NCBI RefSeq assembly: GCF_039541955.1
Contig: NZ_BAABHF010000057.1
Location: forward strand, 76,492-140,491
Direction of reading: 5' to 3'
DNA from: Actinoallomurus oryzae
Lineage (GTDB): Bacteria > Actinomycetota > Actinomycetes > Streptosporangiales > Streptosporangiaceae
DNA length: 64,000 nucleotides
The position numbers were made by a program, and so were the translations under genes. This document shows positions 42,658-53,100 of this stretch, one piece after another; the stretch's first letter is position 1, and each line of letters opens with the position of its first letter. The notes beneath the pieces were generated by a model. That model did no database searches. It was not told the DNA's origin and saw only the letters and a list, made by a program, of their open reading frames with translations.

Positions 42658-43905
42658 ATGGCGACCATCACCAGAATCCAGCCCCGTGCCCTCGTCCGTG
42701 CCTCCGGCGGCCCCCGCTATGCCGTCGCCCTGGCCGTGGACGCGCTCGGCACCGGCCTGCTGCGGCCCTTTCTGCTGCTTTACGGCGTGACGGTCCTTAG
42801 GCTGTCCGCGCCGGTCACCGGTACCGCCATGACGGCCGGCATCGTCACGGGCCTGGTGTGCATGCCCGCGGTGGGCCGATGGCTGGACCGGGGCGCGCGC
42901 AGCACGGTCGTGGCGGCGTCGATGCTGGTGCGGGCACTGGGCGTGGCGCTGCTGCTGGCCACCCCGGCGGGGCACGTCTGGCTGTTCGCGATGGCGGCGC
43001 TCTTCCTCGGCATCGGCAACCAGGCATGGCCGGCCGCCCACGCGGCTCTCGTGGCCACGGTCGCCCACGGCCGAGAACGCGACACCGCCCTCGCGGGGGC
43101 CCGCGCCCTGCGCAACGCCGCCCTGGGCGCCGGAGCACTGCTCGCCACCGTGTGCCTGGCCGGCGGCGCCACCGCGCTGCGGGCGCTGGCAGCCGTCACC
43201 GCGCTCGCCTACCTTGCCGCGGCCGCCTTGGCGTGGTCGGTCCACGTGCACGCACATCCGGCGAAGGCCGCTGCGGCCAAGGAGCGGGACGATCAGCCCG
43301 CACCTCGGATGCGTACGCTGCTGGCCGCCAACGTGATCTACGTCTTCTGCCTCAACGTCCCCGAGATCGCGCTCCCTCTGGTCCTGGTGACACGGTTCCA
43401 CGCGTCCCCGGTGTGGCCGGCGGCCATCTTCGTGGCCAACACGGTGCTGGTGGTCACTCTGCAAATTCCGGTCACCGCCCTGCTGTCCCGCCGTCTCTCC
43501 CGACGGACCGTGCTGTCTCTCGCCGGCGTGGTGATCGCCGCTTCCTACCTCGGCTTCCTCGCGGCCGGCTCGCTGGAACACGGCTGGGCCACCCCGGCCG
43601 TCGCCGCGGTCTCCGTGGTCTGCGCCATCGGTGAGATCATCTACGCGGGCAGCGCCACCGCGCTGGTCGCCGCCCTCGCCCCGGACCATGTCCTGGGACG
43701 CGCCCTCGCCCGCTTCCAGCTGTCCACGGGATTCGGCCTCGCCGTCTCCCCAGCGGTCATCACCGCTCTCGCACCTCACGGCCCGGCCGCCCTCTGGGGC
43801 GGCCTCGCCGCTGCGACGCTCATCTCCGCCTCCGCCGTCGCCACCGAGACGGATCGGGGAACACGGCTCGGCGGTCGCCGGCGCCGGGCGCGAGCCGGCT
43901 CGTGA
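42658..43905 (+). CDS. MFS transporter (12 helices)
   Basis: 415 residues with about 12 hydrophobic helices in two halves separated by a charged loop (HAHPAKAAAAKERDD, near residue 205). Helix 1: VALAVDALGTGLLRPFLLLY; motif A-like loop: VGRWLDRGARSTVV. The C-terminus is Arg-rich. Divergent from the ArsR-type regulator with a shared dyad. It is probably a drug or metabolite exporter; substrate unknown. Confidence 0.87.
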   Translation: MATITRIQPRALVRASGGPRYAVALAVDALGTGLLRPFLLLYGVTVLRLSAPVTGTAMTAGIVTGLVCMPAVGRWLDRGARSTVVAASMLVRALGVALLLATPAGHVWLFAMAALFLGIGNQAWPAAHAALVATVAHGRERDTALAGARALRNAALGAGALLATVCLAGGATALRALAAVTALAYLAAAALAWSVHVHAHPAKAAAAKERDDQPAPRMRTLLAANVIYVFCLNVPEIALPLVLVTRFHASPVWPAAIFVANTVLVVTLQIPVTALLSRRLSRRTVLSLAGVVIAASYLGFLAAGSLEHGWATPAVAAVSVVCAIGEIIYAGSATALVAALAPDHVLGRALARFQLSTGFGLAVSPAVITALAPHGPAALWGGLAAATLISASAVATETDRGTRLGGRRRRARAGS

Positions 43906-43996
43906 GCTCGCTGACCGGCGAGGACCACATCGCCGCCGCCCCGGGCGGCACGCCCGGGGCGGCTGATGATCCTCGCCGGCTGAAGGCCGTGGCCGT

Positions 43997-46603
43997 TCAG
44001 GCGAGGATCTGGACGTACCCGTCGGTTCCGTGGACGCGGATCCGCTGCCCGTCCCGGATGAGGCGGGTGGCCCGTTCCACTCCCACGACGGCCGGCAGGC
44101 CGTACTCCCGCGCGATCACCGCCCCGTGGGTCATGAGGCCGCCTACCTCCGTCACCAGCCCGGCGGCGGTGACGAACAGGGGGGTCCAGCCGGGGTCGGT
44201 GTAGGCGGTGACCAGGATGTCGCCCGCCTGGAGGTCGGCCCGCGCCATGTCGGTGACGACACGGGCGCGGCCCTCGATGGTCCCGGCCGAGACGGGCAGG
44301 CCGGCCAGCGCGCCGGGCGGGGCGTCGTCACGCCGATAGTGGCCGTTGACGGCCTCGCCGTCGGAGGTGAGGACCCGGGGCGGGGTGAGCGCCTCCTGCG
44401 ACCGGAACGCCTCGCGCCTGGCCGCGATGAGTCCGGCGTCCGCGTCGCCCGTCCGCACGACGTGCTGCAACTCCTGGAACCGGAGGAAGAAGATGTCTTC
44501 TCTCTCGCGCAGGACGCCGGTGTGGACGAGGCGATCGGCTTCGCGCAGCAACGCCTGCTTGTAGGCCAGGTAGCGGCTGACCATGCCGTACTTGGGGTAC
44601 TCCCGGTATCCGGCGAAGGTGCGGACACGGTCGATCATCCGCTTGGTCTCCGCGGCCTTGTGCTCCCCGTCGGGCAGGGCGCGCAGCCGTCCCAGCAGTT
44701 CCCGTTCCTTCCGTCGTGACTCTTGGAGTCCTTGTGCGAAGCGTCGCCTGCCGGCGCCCGGCTCGAAGTTGTCGATGTTGCCGAGGAGGGTGGGCACGAG
44801 TGCGGCGGGGTTCTCGCTCCAGCGCGTTCGGGTGATGTCGATCTCGCCCGCGCAGCGCATGCCGTACTCCTCCAGGTAGCCCCGGATGGCATCGCGTGCT
44901 TCCGGTCCGCCGGTCAGCCCGGCCAGCTCGGGCAGGAAGGCGTCGCCGTCCCGGCCTTCGTCCACGACACGGCGCAGGAACGCCACGACGTCCGTGTGCG
45001 GTCGGATCGTGTCCGCGACGTCGAGGAGCGCCAGCCCCATCTGCGATGTGACGTTGTGGGGGACGGATTGGGTGAGCGCGTCGGCCGCGTTCTTCTCGCC
45101 CAGCCACGTCTCCAGGTGGTCGTTGAGCCACCAGGCCGCCTCCATCGCCGCCATGATCACCTGGTGGCTCTGTGGCGAGAACAGGGTGCGCTTGAGCTCG
45201 GCGATGTCGGCCAGGATGAAGTCGAGCAGCGCCGGCCCGGACAGCTCCTGGATCTCGCGCCGCAGGGTGGCGACGGACTCCTGGTTGCGCCGGATCAGCC
45301 GGGTGACGACGGCCGGATCGGTCGCGATCGGCGCGGGTGGGTCACCGGCGGGTGCGGTGCCGGAATCGTCGTCGGGAAGCGAGCGGAGGAAGCCGCGGCG
45401 GTCCAGGACGGTCTGCAGCGCGTCACGGGTCAGCGGGTCGGCCCTGCCCAAGGTCTGCAGGAGGCCCGCGCGGCCCGCGGGCGTCGCCAGGATGGGGACC
45501 ACGTCGACGAACAGCCGTCCGCCCGCCTCGTGCATCGGGCTCGGGGTCGTCAGCTGCCACAGGGACAGCCCCAGCGGCCTCATCGCGTCGGTCATCATCT
45601 GCTGGTGACCGACGGAGAGGTAGATGTGGTCGTCCTGGTCATCGGTCGCGGGGATGGGGAACAGGGTGGTGATCGGGCGGCTCTGGAGGATGTGGAAGTC
45701 CTCGCCGGTCAGGCACCATTCGATGTCCTGGGGCCGGCCGAAGTGCGCCTCGATTCGCCGGCCCAGCCGCACCAGGCGCACGACCTGCGCATCGGTCAGC
45801 GCTGGCTGTTCCCGCCGCTGAGGTTCGACCGGTGCCTCCCTGGTGCCGCCGCCCGGCGACGCCTGGACCGACCTCGGCTTGGCGGCGACCGCCGTGGTGA
45901 GGACCTGGTCGTCGCGCACCGTGAAGACGTCCCCGGCGGCCAGGCCGGAGACGAGCGCCTCGCCGAGCCCCCACCCGGCTTCGACGGTGGCGATCTTCCG
46001 GTTCGAGGTCACGGGGTCCGCGGTGAACAAGACCCCGGCCGCGTCCGGGAACACCATCCGCTGCACGACCACGGCCATCCGTACCTTCCGGTGGTCGAAG
46101 CCATGACGGCGCCGGTAGGTCACCGCGCGTTCGGTGAACAGCGAGGCCCAGCACCGCCGGACGTGCCGCAGGATCGCCGGCAGGCCCGTGATGTTCAGGT
46201 AGGAGTCCTGCTGGCCGGCGAAGGACGCGGTCGGCAGGTCCTCGGCCGTCGCGCTGGAGCGCACCGCGTAGGAGTCGTGCGCCCCGAGCCGGGCGAGTGA
46301 CGCACCGATCGCCGCCTCGAGATCGTCGGGCACGGCGATGCCTTCGACGATGCGGCGCAGGTCGGCGCTCAGGGTGCGGATCGCCGCGCGGTCGTCCGGT
46401 TCCACGCGCGACAGCCGGTCCAGCGCGGTGTCGACCGACGGCGCCTCGGCCACGACCCGCTGGAAGGCCTCCGTCGTGACGCAGAAGCCGTCCGGCACGG
46501 GGATGCCGTCGATCCGCGAGAGCTCGCCCAGGTGCGCTCCCTTTCCGCCGGCGTCGGCGACATTCGTCGAGTCGATTTCCTCGAAACCCAGCACGTAGCT
46601 CAA
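43997..46603 (-). CDS. rph: rifampin phosphotransferase (rifamycin-inactivating dikinase)
   Basis: 868 residues from a TTG at 46603, matching the usual 860-870 and the usual opening (SYVLGFEEIDS and GGKGAHLGELSRI). Three domains: ATP-grasp (about 1-320; SYAVRSSATAEDLPTASFAG, PRDIEW-like QDIEWCLTG), rifamycin-binding (about 330-760) and swivelling His domain (about 770-868), with catalytic His826 in GGLMTHGAVIAREYG. It moves the beta-phosphate of ATP to the C21 hydroxyl of rifamycins, inactivating them. An earlier TTG (46648) is also in frame. No rifamycin biosynthesis genes are nearby. A GTGCG-ATC-CGCAC dyad at 46716-46728 lies upstream; whether this is the rifamycin-associated element could not be judged. 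Confidence 0.9.
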   Translation of the reverse strand: MSYVLGFEEIDSTNVADAGGKGAHLGELSRIDGIPVPDGFCVTTEAFQRVVAEAPSVDTALDRLSRVEPDDRAAIRTLSADLRRIVEGIAVPDDLEAAIGASLARLGAHDSYAVRSSATAEDLPTASFAGQQDSYLNITGLPAILRHVRRCWASLFTERAVTYRRRHGFDHRKVRMAVVVQRMVFPDAAGVLFTADPVTSNRKIATVEAGWGLGEALVSGLAAGDVFTVRDDQVLTTAVAAKPRSVQASPGGGTREAPVEPQRREQPALTDAQVVRLVRLGRRIEAHFGRPQDIEWCLTGEDFHILQSRPITTLFPIPATDDQDDHIYLSVGHQQMMTDAMRPLGLSLWQLTTPSPMHEAGGRLFVDVVPILATPAGRAGLLQTLGRADPLTRDALQTVLDRRGFLRSLPDDDSGTAPAGDPPAPIATDPAVVTRLIRRNQESVATLRREIQELSGPALLDFILADIAELKRTLFSPQSHQVIMAAMEAAWWLNDHLETWLGEKNAADALTQSVPHNVTSQMGLALLDVADTIRPHTDVVAFLRRVVDEGRDGDAFLPELAGLTGGPEARDAIRGYLEEYGMRCAGEIDITRTRWSENPAALVPTLLGNIDNFEPGAGRRRFAQGLQESRRKERELLGRLRALPDGEHKAAETKRMIDRVRTFAGYREYPKYGMVSRYLAYKQALLREADRLVHTGVLREREDIFFLRFQELQHVVRTGDADAGLIAARREAFRSQEALTPPRVLTSDGEAVNGHYRRDDAPPGALAGLPVSAGTIEGRARVVTDMARADLQAGDILVTAYTDPGWTPLFVTAAGLVTEVGGLMTHGAVIAREYGLPAVVGVERATRLIRDGQRIRVHGTDGYVQILA

Positions 46604-46810
46604 TTCCGTTGCCCCATCGTTCGTCGATTCGGTTCGCAACGGCGGCAAGTATGAAGCACTTTTTCGCAGCTCATGAGGCGAGTTGATCTGCTATAAAGTG
46701 AAACTGGGGGGAGAGGTGCGATCCGCACACCCACGGCATCCCGGCGTTCTGGCCTGACGGGCGATCTCACCTGCGTATTTGGCCGGTGGCCCGTCTTGGC
46801 AATGCGCGAA

Positions 46811-46852
46811 GGCCCGCATCGAGACACCGGTGAGGTGATCGCGATACGGGCC
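46811..46852. terminator. long hairpin after the amidohydrolase operon
   Basis: GGCCCGCATCG pairs with CGATACGGGCC (one mismatch), with a further CACC/GGTG inside. It starts 5 bases after the amidohydrolase stop and lies between that operon and rph, both on the minus strand. Confidence 0.6.
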
Positions 46853-46856
46853 CGGT

Positions 46857-47852
46857 CTAGGCGATACCGAACACGCGCTCGGCCGTGCGGTGGCCGATCG
46901 CCGTCCGCTGATCATCGGTCAGCGGCGTGTCCCGCAGGAAGGCGATGGCGGCCGCCGGGTCCTCGTACGGGAAATCGATCGCGAACATGATGTTGTCCTC
47001 GCCGACCGCGCGCAGGGCCAGCCCGAGCACGTCCGGGTCGTCGATGCCGCTCGTGGTGATCACGAAGTTGCGCCGGAAGTACTCGCTCGGCGTCAGCGAC
47101 AGCCGCGGTATGGGCGTGGCCGCCCCGGCCGTCCGCGTCGCGAACGCGTGCCGGTTGTCGATCCGCCGCAGCCAGTACGGGATGCCTTCGCCGAGGTGCC
47201 CGAGCACGATGGTCAGCCCGGGGTGGCGGTCCAGCGTGCCGCTGAGGATGAGCCGCATGGCGTGCAGCCCGGCCTCGGCCTGGAAACCCCAGATGGCTCC
47301 GGACAGCCCGTAGTCGCGGTAGGCGGCGAGCATGCTCGGCGCTCGCGGGTGCAGGTAGATCGGTGCCCGGTGCGTCTCGGCCGCCTCCAGCAGCGGCGCG
47401 AACCGCGGCTCGTCCAGGTACCGCCCGCCGGTGTGGGAGCAGATCATGATGCCGTTGAGTCCGAGCGGGCCCATGGCCCGCTCGATCTCGGCCGCGGCGG
47501 CGGCCGGGTCCTGCGGCGGTACCGTGGCCAGCCCGCCGAACCGGCCGGGGTGCCGGCCTACGATCGCGGCCAGCGCGTCGTTGAACTCCCGGGCCAGCGG
47601 CACCGCGTCGGCCGCCGGATAGGGCTGGACACCGGGCGGGTTGAGGCTGAGCACCGCCATGTCCTGCCCGAGGGTGTCCATCTCCTTCACCCGGGCGTCG
47701 AGATCGGCGAGCCGGGCGCGGAACCGCGGAGTGGTCTCCAGCGTGCGCATCAGCTCCATCTCGGTCTCGTCGCCCGGCACGACGTCCAAGCCGTGCGCGG
47801 CGCGCAGGAACGCCTCGGTCGCCATGTGCTCCTCGACCGCGATGACCCTCAT
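46857..47852 (-). CDS. amidohydrolase_2 family protein (decarboxylase/hydrolase type)
   Basis: 331 residues, TIM-barrel metal-dependent hydrolase of the ACMSD/gamma-resorcylate decarboxylase group. The opening VIAVEEHMA replaces the usual D-x-H-x-H with E-E-H-M-A, as in resorcylate-type decarboxylases. Further ligands: His in PIYLHPRAP, His in IVLGHLGEG, and Asp in FAIDFPYED. Zn or Mn is expected. It could decarboxylate an aromatic acid or open a lactone. ATGA overlap with the upstream SDR (47849-47852), forming a three-gene operon. Confidence 0.88.
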   Translation of the reverse strand: MRVIAVEEHMATEAFLRAAHGLDVVPGDETEMELMRTLETTPRFRARLADLDARVKEMDTLGQDMAVLSLNPPGVQPYPAADAVPLAREFNDALAAIVGRHPGRFGGLATVPPQDPAAAAAEIERAMGPLGLNGIMICSHTGGRYLDEPRFAPLLEAAETHRAPIYLHPRAPSMLAAYRDYGLSGAIWGFQAEAGLHAMRLILSGTLDRHPGLTIVLGHLGEGIPYWLRRIDNRHAFATRTAGAATPIPRLSLTPSEYFRRNFVITTSGIDDPDVLGLALRAVGEDNIMFAIDFPYEDPAAAIAFLRDTPLTDDQRTAIGHRTAERVFGIA

Positions 47853-48592
47853 GCCCGCCGCCCGCCGTCGACCGACAACGCGATGCCGGTGATGTAGGAG
47901 GCGGCGCCGGAGCAGAGCCAGACCGCCGCCTCCGCGACCTCCTCCGGCGTGGCCAGCCGCCCGAGCGGCGTGATCGCCTCCTGTCGCGCGATCATGTCGC
48001 CGTCGCCGGCCCACTTCTCGAACCCGGGGGTGCGGGTCGGGCCCGGGCAGACGGCGTTGACGCGGATGCCGTCCGGGGCGTAGTCGACCGCGGCGACCTT
48101 GGTGAGCCCGATGATGCCGTGCTTGGCGGCGACGTAGGCGGGGGCGTGGGGGATCGCGTGCAGACCGCCGCCGGAGGCGATGTTGACGATCGCGCCGCCG
48201 CGATCGAGCGCGGGCAGCTCGTACTTCATACACAGGAAGGTACCGGTCAGGTTGCCCCGGACCACGCGCTCGAATTCATCCAGGGTCATCTGGTCGAGCC
48301 GCCGGTGCGAGGCGGTGCCGGCGTTGTTGACGGCGAAGTCGAGGCGGCCGTAGGCGGTGACCGTGCGCTCGACGGCCGCCTGCACGGAGCGTTCGTCGGC
48401 GATGTCGACGGTGGCGGTCAGTGCCTCCCCGCCGTCCTTCCTGATCAGCTCGGTGGTCTCGGCCGCTGCGCTCTCGTCGATGTCGAGTACGGTGACCGCG
48501 GCGCCGCCGCGGGCGAGCTCCAGGGCCGTCGCACGGCCGATCCCGCTGCCGGCGCCGGTGACCAGCCCGACCTTCGGGGAGACGCCGCTCAT
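47849..48592 (-). CDS. short-chain dehydrogenase/reductase
   Basis: 247 residues, classical FabG-like SDR: TGAGSGIG cofactor loop, strand-2 Asp in VLDIDES (NAD preference), NNAGTAS, catalytic Ser in IASGGG, YVAAKHGI for Tyr and Lys, and an IALSVDGG ending. Overlaps the Dabb gene upstream and the amidohydrolase downstream by 4 bases each, so the three are made together and probably act on one aromatic or cyclic compound. Confidence 0.93.
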   Translation of the reverse strand: MSGVSPKVGLVTGAGSGIGRATALELARGGAAVTVLDIDESAAAETTELIRKDGGEALTATVDIADERSVQAAVERTVTAYGRLDFAVNNAGTASHRRLDQMTLDEFERVVRGNLTGTFLCMKYELPALDRGGAIVNIASGGGLHAIPHAPAYVAAKHGIIGLTKVAAVDYAPDGIRVNAVCPGPTRTPGFEKWAGDGDMIARQEAITPLGRLATPEEVAEAAVWLCSGAASYITGIALSVDGGRRA

Positions 48593-48906
48593 GCCAGCGG
48601 CTCGTGGTTGGCCCAGGCGACCTTGTAGGGGTGCCGTGACTGCCAGCGGTCGATGACCTCGTGCAGGCCGGGCGCGCTGAACCCCTTCGCCAGCGCGTCG
48701 GTGTCGGCCACGGTGACCTGGACGATCGCGGTCGCGATCAGCGCCGGGACGGCCTCCTCACCGGGGACGGGGATGTGGCGCCGGGCCTGGACCGACTGCA
48801 CGGAACCGGTGTCGAGCATGACACGTTCGATGTCGGAGAGGTATTGATCGACCTTGGTGTCGGGTAGGGGCTGGTCGAAGGAGACGATCATCGTGTGGTG
48901 GATCAT
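48589..48906 (-). CDS. Dabb-like (dimeric A/B barrel) small protein
   Basis: 105 residues with the ferredoxin-like alternation of dimeric alpha/beta-barrel proteins: MIHHTMIVSFDQPLP, helix DTKVDQYLSDIERVML, strand VQSVQARRHIPV, then VPALIATAIVQVTVAD and a helix. Such proteins act as small enzymes or carriers beside SDR and hydrolase genes. It is the first gene of the operon, divergent from a LysR gene 70 bases away. Confidence 0.65.
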   Translation of the reverse strand: MIHHTMIVSFDQPLPDTKVDQYLSDIERVMLDTGSVQSVQARRHIPVPGEEAVPALIATAIVQVTVADTDALAKGFSAPGLHEVIDRWQSRHPYKVAWANHEPLA

Positions 48907-48976
48907 GTCGCAATTCTCGGCGGCGTACGCCGCCGGTGTCCAAGACCGGTTCGATCTTCGGCGATAACCTGCAGGC

Positions 48977-49885
48977 ATGGTTGAACTGGAGACCCGCGAG
49001 CTGGAGTACTTCATCGCGGTGGCCGACGAGTTGCACTTCGGCCGGGCCGCCGTCCGGCTCTCGATCGCCCAGCCGGCGCTGTCGAAGGCGATCCGGCGGA
49101 CCGAGGCCCGGCTCGGCGTCCCGCTGTTCGTCCGTTCCAGCCGGCACGTCGAGCTCACCCCGGCCGGGAAGGCGTTGCAAGAACACGGACGGCATGCGCT
49201 CAACGCGGTCAGTGCCGCCGTACGGAACGCCCGGCGCGCCGGTGACGCCGAGGCCCACCTGCGGCTGGTGCTCAAGCCCGGCGGCGACGGCGGCCTGCTG
49301 TCGGCGATGCTGGCCGAGTACTCCTGCCAGCCCGACGCCCGCCGGGTGGACATCCTGTTCAGCGGCCCCGCCGACCGCACCGACTTCCTGCGCGACGCCC
49401 GGGCCGACGTCGGGCTGCTCTATGCGCCGTTCGACGACCTTGACGGCCTGGCTCACGAGACGCTGCACGTCGAGGACCGCGTGGTCATCGTCCCGTCCGG
49501 GCACCGGCTGGCCGGGCGTGCTTCGGTGCGCATGTCCGACCTGGAGGGGGAGACGCTGCCGCCGTGGAAGGGGGTCCCCGGGGGTGAGGGCACGGGTCCG
49601 GAGGTCTCCGACGTGGTCCAGCTGCTCCAGATGATCAGGGTGGGCCGGATGATCGGGGTGCTGCCCCGCTCGCTGGTCGAACCGGTCGCGGCCGATCTGG
49701 TCTGCGTCCCGGTGACCGACGCGCCGCCGAGCCGTCTCGTGCTCGCCTGGAACGCGCGGGACCGCCGGCCGCTGGTCGCCTCGTTCGTGGCCGCCGCGCT
49801 CGCCTCGCGCGGGCACGAGGCCGGACCAGGCCCCGGCGCGCCCGGTTCGGACGCGGTGCGGCTCGTGGCGGAAGGCGTTCGGTGA
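48977..49885 (+). CDS. LysR-family regulator of the Dabb/SDR/amidohydrolase operon
   Basis: 302 residues. Opening ETRELEYFIAVADELHFGRA and helix-turn-helix LSIAQPALSKAIRRTEARLG are typical of BenM/CatM-like LysRs. The effector domain follows from about residue 90. Divergent placement 70 bases from the operon is the normal arrangement for a LysR activator. The C-terminus ends in a Gly/Pro-rich tail. Confidence 0.92.
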   Translation: MVELETRELEYFIAVADELHFGRAAVRLSIAQPALSKAIRRTEARLGVPLFVRSSRHVELTPAGKALQEHGRHALNAVSAAVRNARRAGDAEAHLRLVLKPGGDGGLLSAMLAEYSCQPDARRVDILFSGPADRTDFLRDARADVGLLYAPFDDLDGLAHETLHVEDRVVIVPSGHRLAGRASVRMSDLEGETLPPWKGVPGGEGTGPEVSDVVQLLQMIRVGRMIGVLPRSLVEPVAADLVCVPVTDAPPSRLVLAWNARDRRPLVASFVAAALASRGHEAGPGPGAPGSDAVRLVAEGVR

Positions 49886-50027
49886 CGGCAGCGGCGGAGA
49901 CCTCCTCGAGCCGCGGCCGGGGACCTGCGTGCACCCGGTACGGCGCTCCTCCCGGCGCTAGGCGGACCGGTTCGTACGCGCGGTCTTGCGGGTCTCACAT
50001 CGCCGGCATGACGGGTGTGTGGGGGAT

Positions 50028-50065
50028 GTAACCGCTCGCGGCTTCCGGTGTCACGTGGGGTTAAC
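50028..50065 (+). promoter_or_regulatory. GlnR box before the nitrate reductase gene
   Basis: GTAAC-6-CGGCT-6-GTCAC-6-TTAAC: the two GTnAC elements are exactly 22 bases apart and each is followed at the canonical six-base spacing by its partner half-site (consensus GAAAC; here CGGCT and TTAAC). This is the layout of actinobacterial GlnR sites that switch on nitrate assimilation in nitrogen limitation. It ends 51 bases before the start codon. Confidence 0.7.
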
Positions 50066-50116
50066 AGGCGTTCCGTACGTTCGGCGCGTTGCCGGATGTG
50101 ACGAGGGGGCCGGGCG

Positions 50117-53100
50117 TTGACCGGGAGGGACCCGCAGGCCACGACGAAGGTGCGGACGGTCTGCTCGTACTGCGGGGTCGGCTGTGGCATGGTCCTGGAC
50201 GTCGCGACGGGCGCCGACGGCCGCCGTACGGTGGTGAAGGCGGCCGGTGACAAGACCCATCCGGCCAACTTCGGGCGCCTGTGCACCAAGGGGGCCACGA
50301 CCGCGGACATGCTGGCCGCGCCCGGCAGGCTCACCGCCGCGCTGGTGCGTCCCGAGCGCGGCGCCGAGCCCGTGCCGGCCGCGGTGGACGCGGCGATCAC
50401 CGCGACGGCCGGGCGGCTGCGGGCCGTGATCGACCGGCACGGCCCGGACGCGGTCGCGCTGTACGTGTCGGGGCAGCTGAGCCTGGAGGCGCAGTACCTG
50501 GCCAACAAGCTCGCCAAGGGTTTCATCGGCACGAACCAGATCGAGTCGAACTCGCGGCTGTGCATGGCCAGCGCGGGCACCGGCTACAAGCTGTCGCTGG
50601 GCGCCGACGGGCCGCCCGGGTCCTACCAGGACTTCGATGAGGCCGACGTCTTCCTCGTCATCGGCTCCAACATGGCCGACTGTCACCCGGTGTTGTTCCT
50701 GCGGCTGATGGAGCGGGTGAAGGCGGGCGCCAGGCTGATCGTGGTCGACCCGCGGCGTACCGCGACCGCCGACAAGGCCGACCTGTTCCTGCAGATCAGA
50801 CCGGGAACGGACCTGGCGTTGCTCAACGGCCTGCTGCACCTGCTGGTCGAGGGCGGGCACATCGACACCGCCTTCATCGCCGACCGTACCGAGGGCTGGG
50901 AGGCGATGCCGGAGCTGCTGGCCGGCTATCCGCCGGCCACCGTCGCCGAGATCACCGGCATTCCCGAGGGCGACATCCGCACCGCGGCCGAGTGGATCGG
51001 CACCGCCGGCGCGTGGATGAGCTGCTGGACGATGGGGTTGAACCAGAGCACCCACGGCACCTGGAACACCAACGCCCTGATCAATCTGCACCTGGCCACC
51101 GGCGCGATCTGCCGGCCGGGCAGCGGGCCATTCTCCCTGACCGGCCAGCCCAACGCCATGGGCGGCCGGGAGATGGGCTACATGGGTCCCGGCCTGCCCG
51201 GGCAGCGTTCGGTGCTGGTGGAGGAGGACCGCGCGTTCACCGAACGGCTGTGGGGCCTGGCGCCGGGCACCATCCGCGAGGACGGCGCCGGGCAGGGCAC
51301 CGTGGAGATGTTCCGGCGCATGGCCGGCGGGGACATCAAGGCCTGCTGGATCATCTGCACCAACCCGGTCGCCTCGGTCGCGAACCGCAGGACCGTCATC
51401 GACGGGCTGGAGGCGGCCGAGTTCGTGGTGACCCAGGACGTCTTCGCCGACACCGAGACCAACGCCTACGCCGACGTGGTGCTGCCCGCCGCCCTGTGGA
51501 CCGAGGCCGAGGGCGTGCTCGTCAACAGCGAGCGGAACCTCACCTTGGCCCAGCGGGCCGCCGACCCGCCCGGTGAGGCGCTGCCGGACTGGCAGATCAT
51601 CGCGCGGGTCGCCTGCGCGATGGGGTACGAGGACGCCTTCTCCTACTCCGGCCCCGAGGAGATCTTCGAGGAGATCAAACGGGCCTGGAACCCCGCGACC
51701 GGCTATGACCTGCGCGGGGTGACCTACCGGCGGCTGCGCGCCGGCCCGGTCCAGTGGCCCGCCCCGGACCCCGCCGGCCCCGACCGCAACCCGATCCGGT
51801 ACCTGGACCGCGACGGTGACGGGCCGGTGTTCCCGACCGCCGGCGGCCGGGCCGTGTTCTTCGCCCGCCCGCACATGCCCGCGGCCGAGATGCCCGACGA
51901 GGCCTTCCCGTTCGTCCTGGGCACCGGGCGGGTGCAGCACCAGTGGCACACCCTCACCAAGACCGGCAGGGTCGCCCGGCTCAACAAGCTGGATCCGGCC
52001 CCGTTCGTGGAGGTGCATCCGCGGGACGCGCGGGAGCTGGGCATCGGCGAGGGCGACCAGGTGGAGGTCGCCTCCCGGCGCGGCCGGGCCGTGCTGCCGA
52101 CGGTGGTGACCGAACGGGTGCGGCCCGGGTGCTGTTTCGCGCCGTTCCACTGGAACGACCTGTTCGGGGAGTACCTGAGCATCAACGCCGTGACCAGCGA
52201 CGCGGTCGACCCCCTGTCACTGCAGCCGGAGTTCAAGGCGTGCGCGGTGTCGCTGGCCAAGGTCGCCGCCCCGCCCGCGGGACCGGCTGCGGCGCCGGCT
52301 CACGCTGATGCCAGGACGCTCGTGGCGGCGGGGCCGGTCTCGGCGGAGGCCGCCTCGGCCGCGGCCGTCTTCGGGTTGCCGGAAGTGTCCCGGCCCGTTC
52401 TGACCGAGCCCGAGCGCCGTTACCTCGCCGGTTTCCTGGAGGGGCTGGACTCGGGGGCGCCGGGTGTTCCCGTCCTGCCGGAGACGGCGCCGTTCAGCCC
52501 GGAGCACGCCCTGTGGGTGAACGGTGTCCTGGCCGGTCTGCGCTCGCGGGTTCCGCGGCCGGCGGGCGCCGGGGACACCGGCCGGGAGATCGCCGTGCTG
52601 TGGGCGTCCCAGACGGGCAACGCCGAGGGGTTCGCCGCTACGACGGCCGAGCGTCTCACCGCGGCCGGGCACCGGGTCAGCCTGCTGTGCATGGACGAGG
52701 CCGAGCCGCGTACGCTGCCGGCCGCCGACGTGCTGCTGATCAGCAGCACGTTCGGTGACGGGGACGCGCCCGACAACGGCTCGGGTTTTTGGCGGGCGCT
52801 GGCCGCCGAGGACCTCCCGCGCCTGGAGGGGGCCCGCTACGCCGTTCTGGCCTTCGGTGACTCCTCCTATGAGGACTTCTGCGGTCACGGCCGCCGTCTC
52901 GACCGGCGCCTGGAGGAACTGGGCGCCGCGCGGCTGGCCCCACGCACCGACTGCGAACCCGACTACGAAGCCTCCGCCCAGGCCTGGCTCGACCGGGTCC
53001 TGTCCGCCCTGACGGCCTCGCCGGAGGTCACCGCTCCGCCGCNNNNNNNNNNNNNNNNNNNNNNNNNNNNNCCGGCAACCGGCTGCTCAGCGGCCCGGGA

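Noticed and set aside
46716..46728. Dyad upstream of rph as the rifamycin-associated element
   Set aside because: The published element sequence could not be recalled with certainty, so the match was not claimed.
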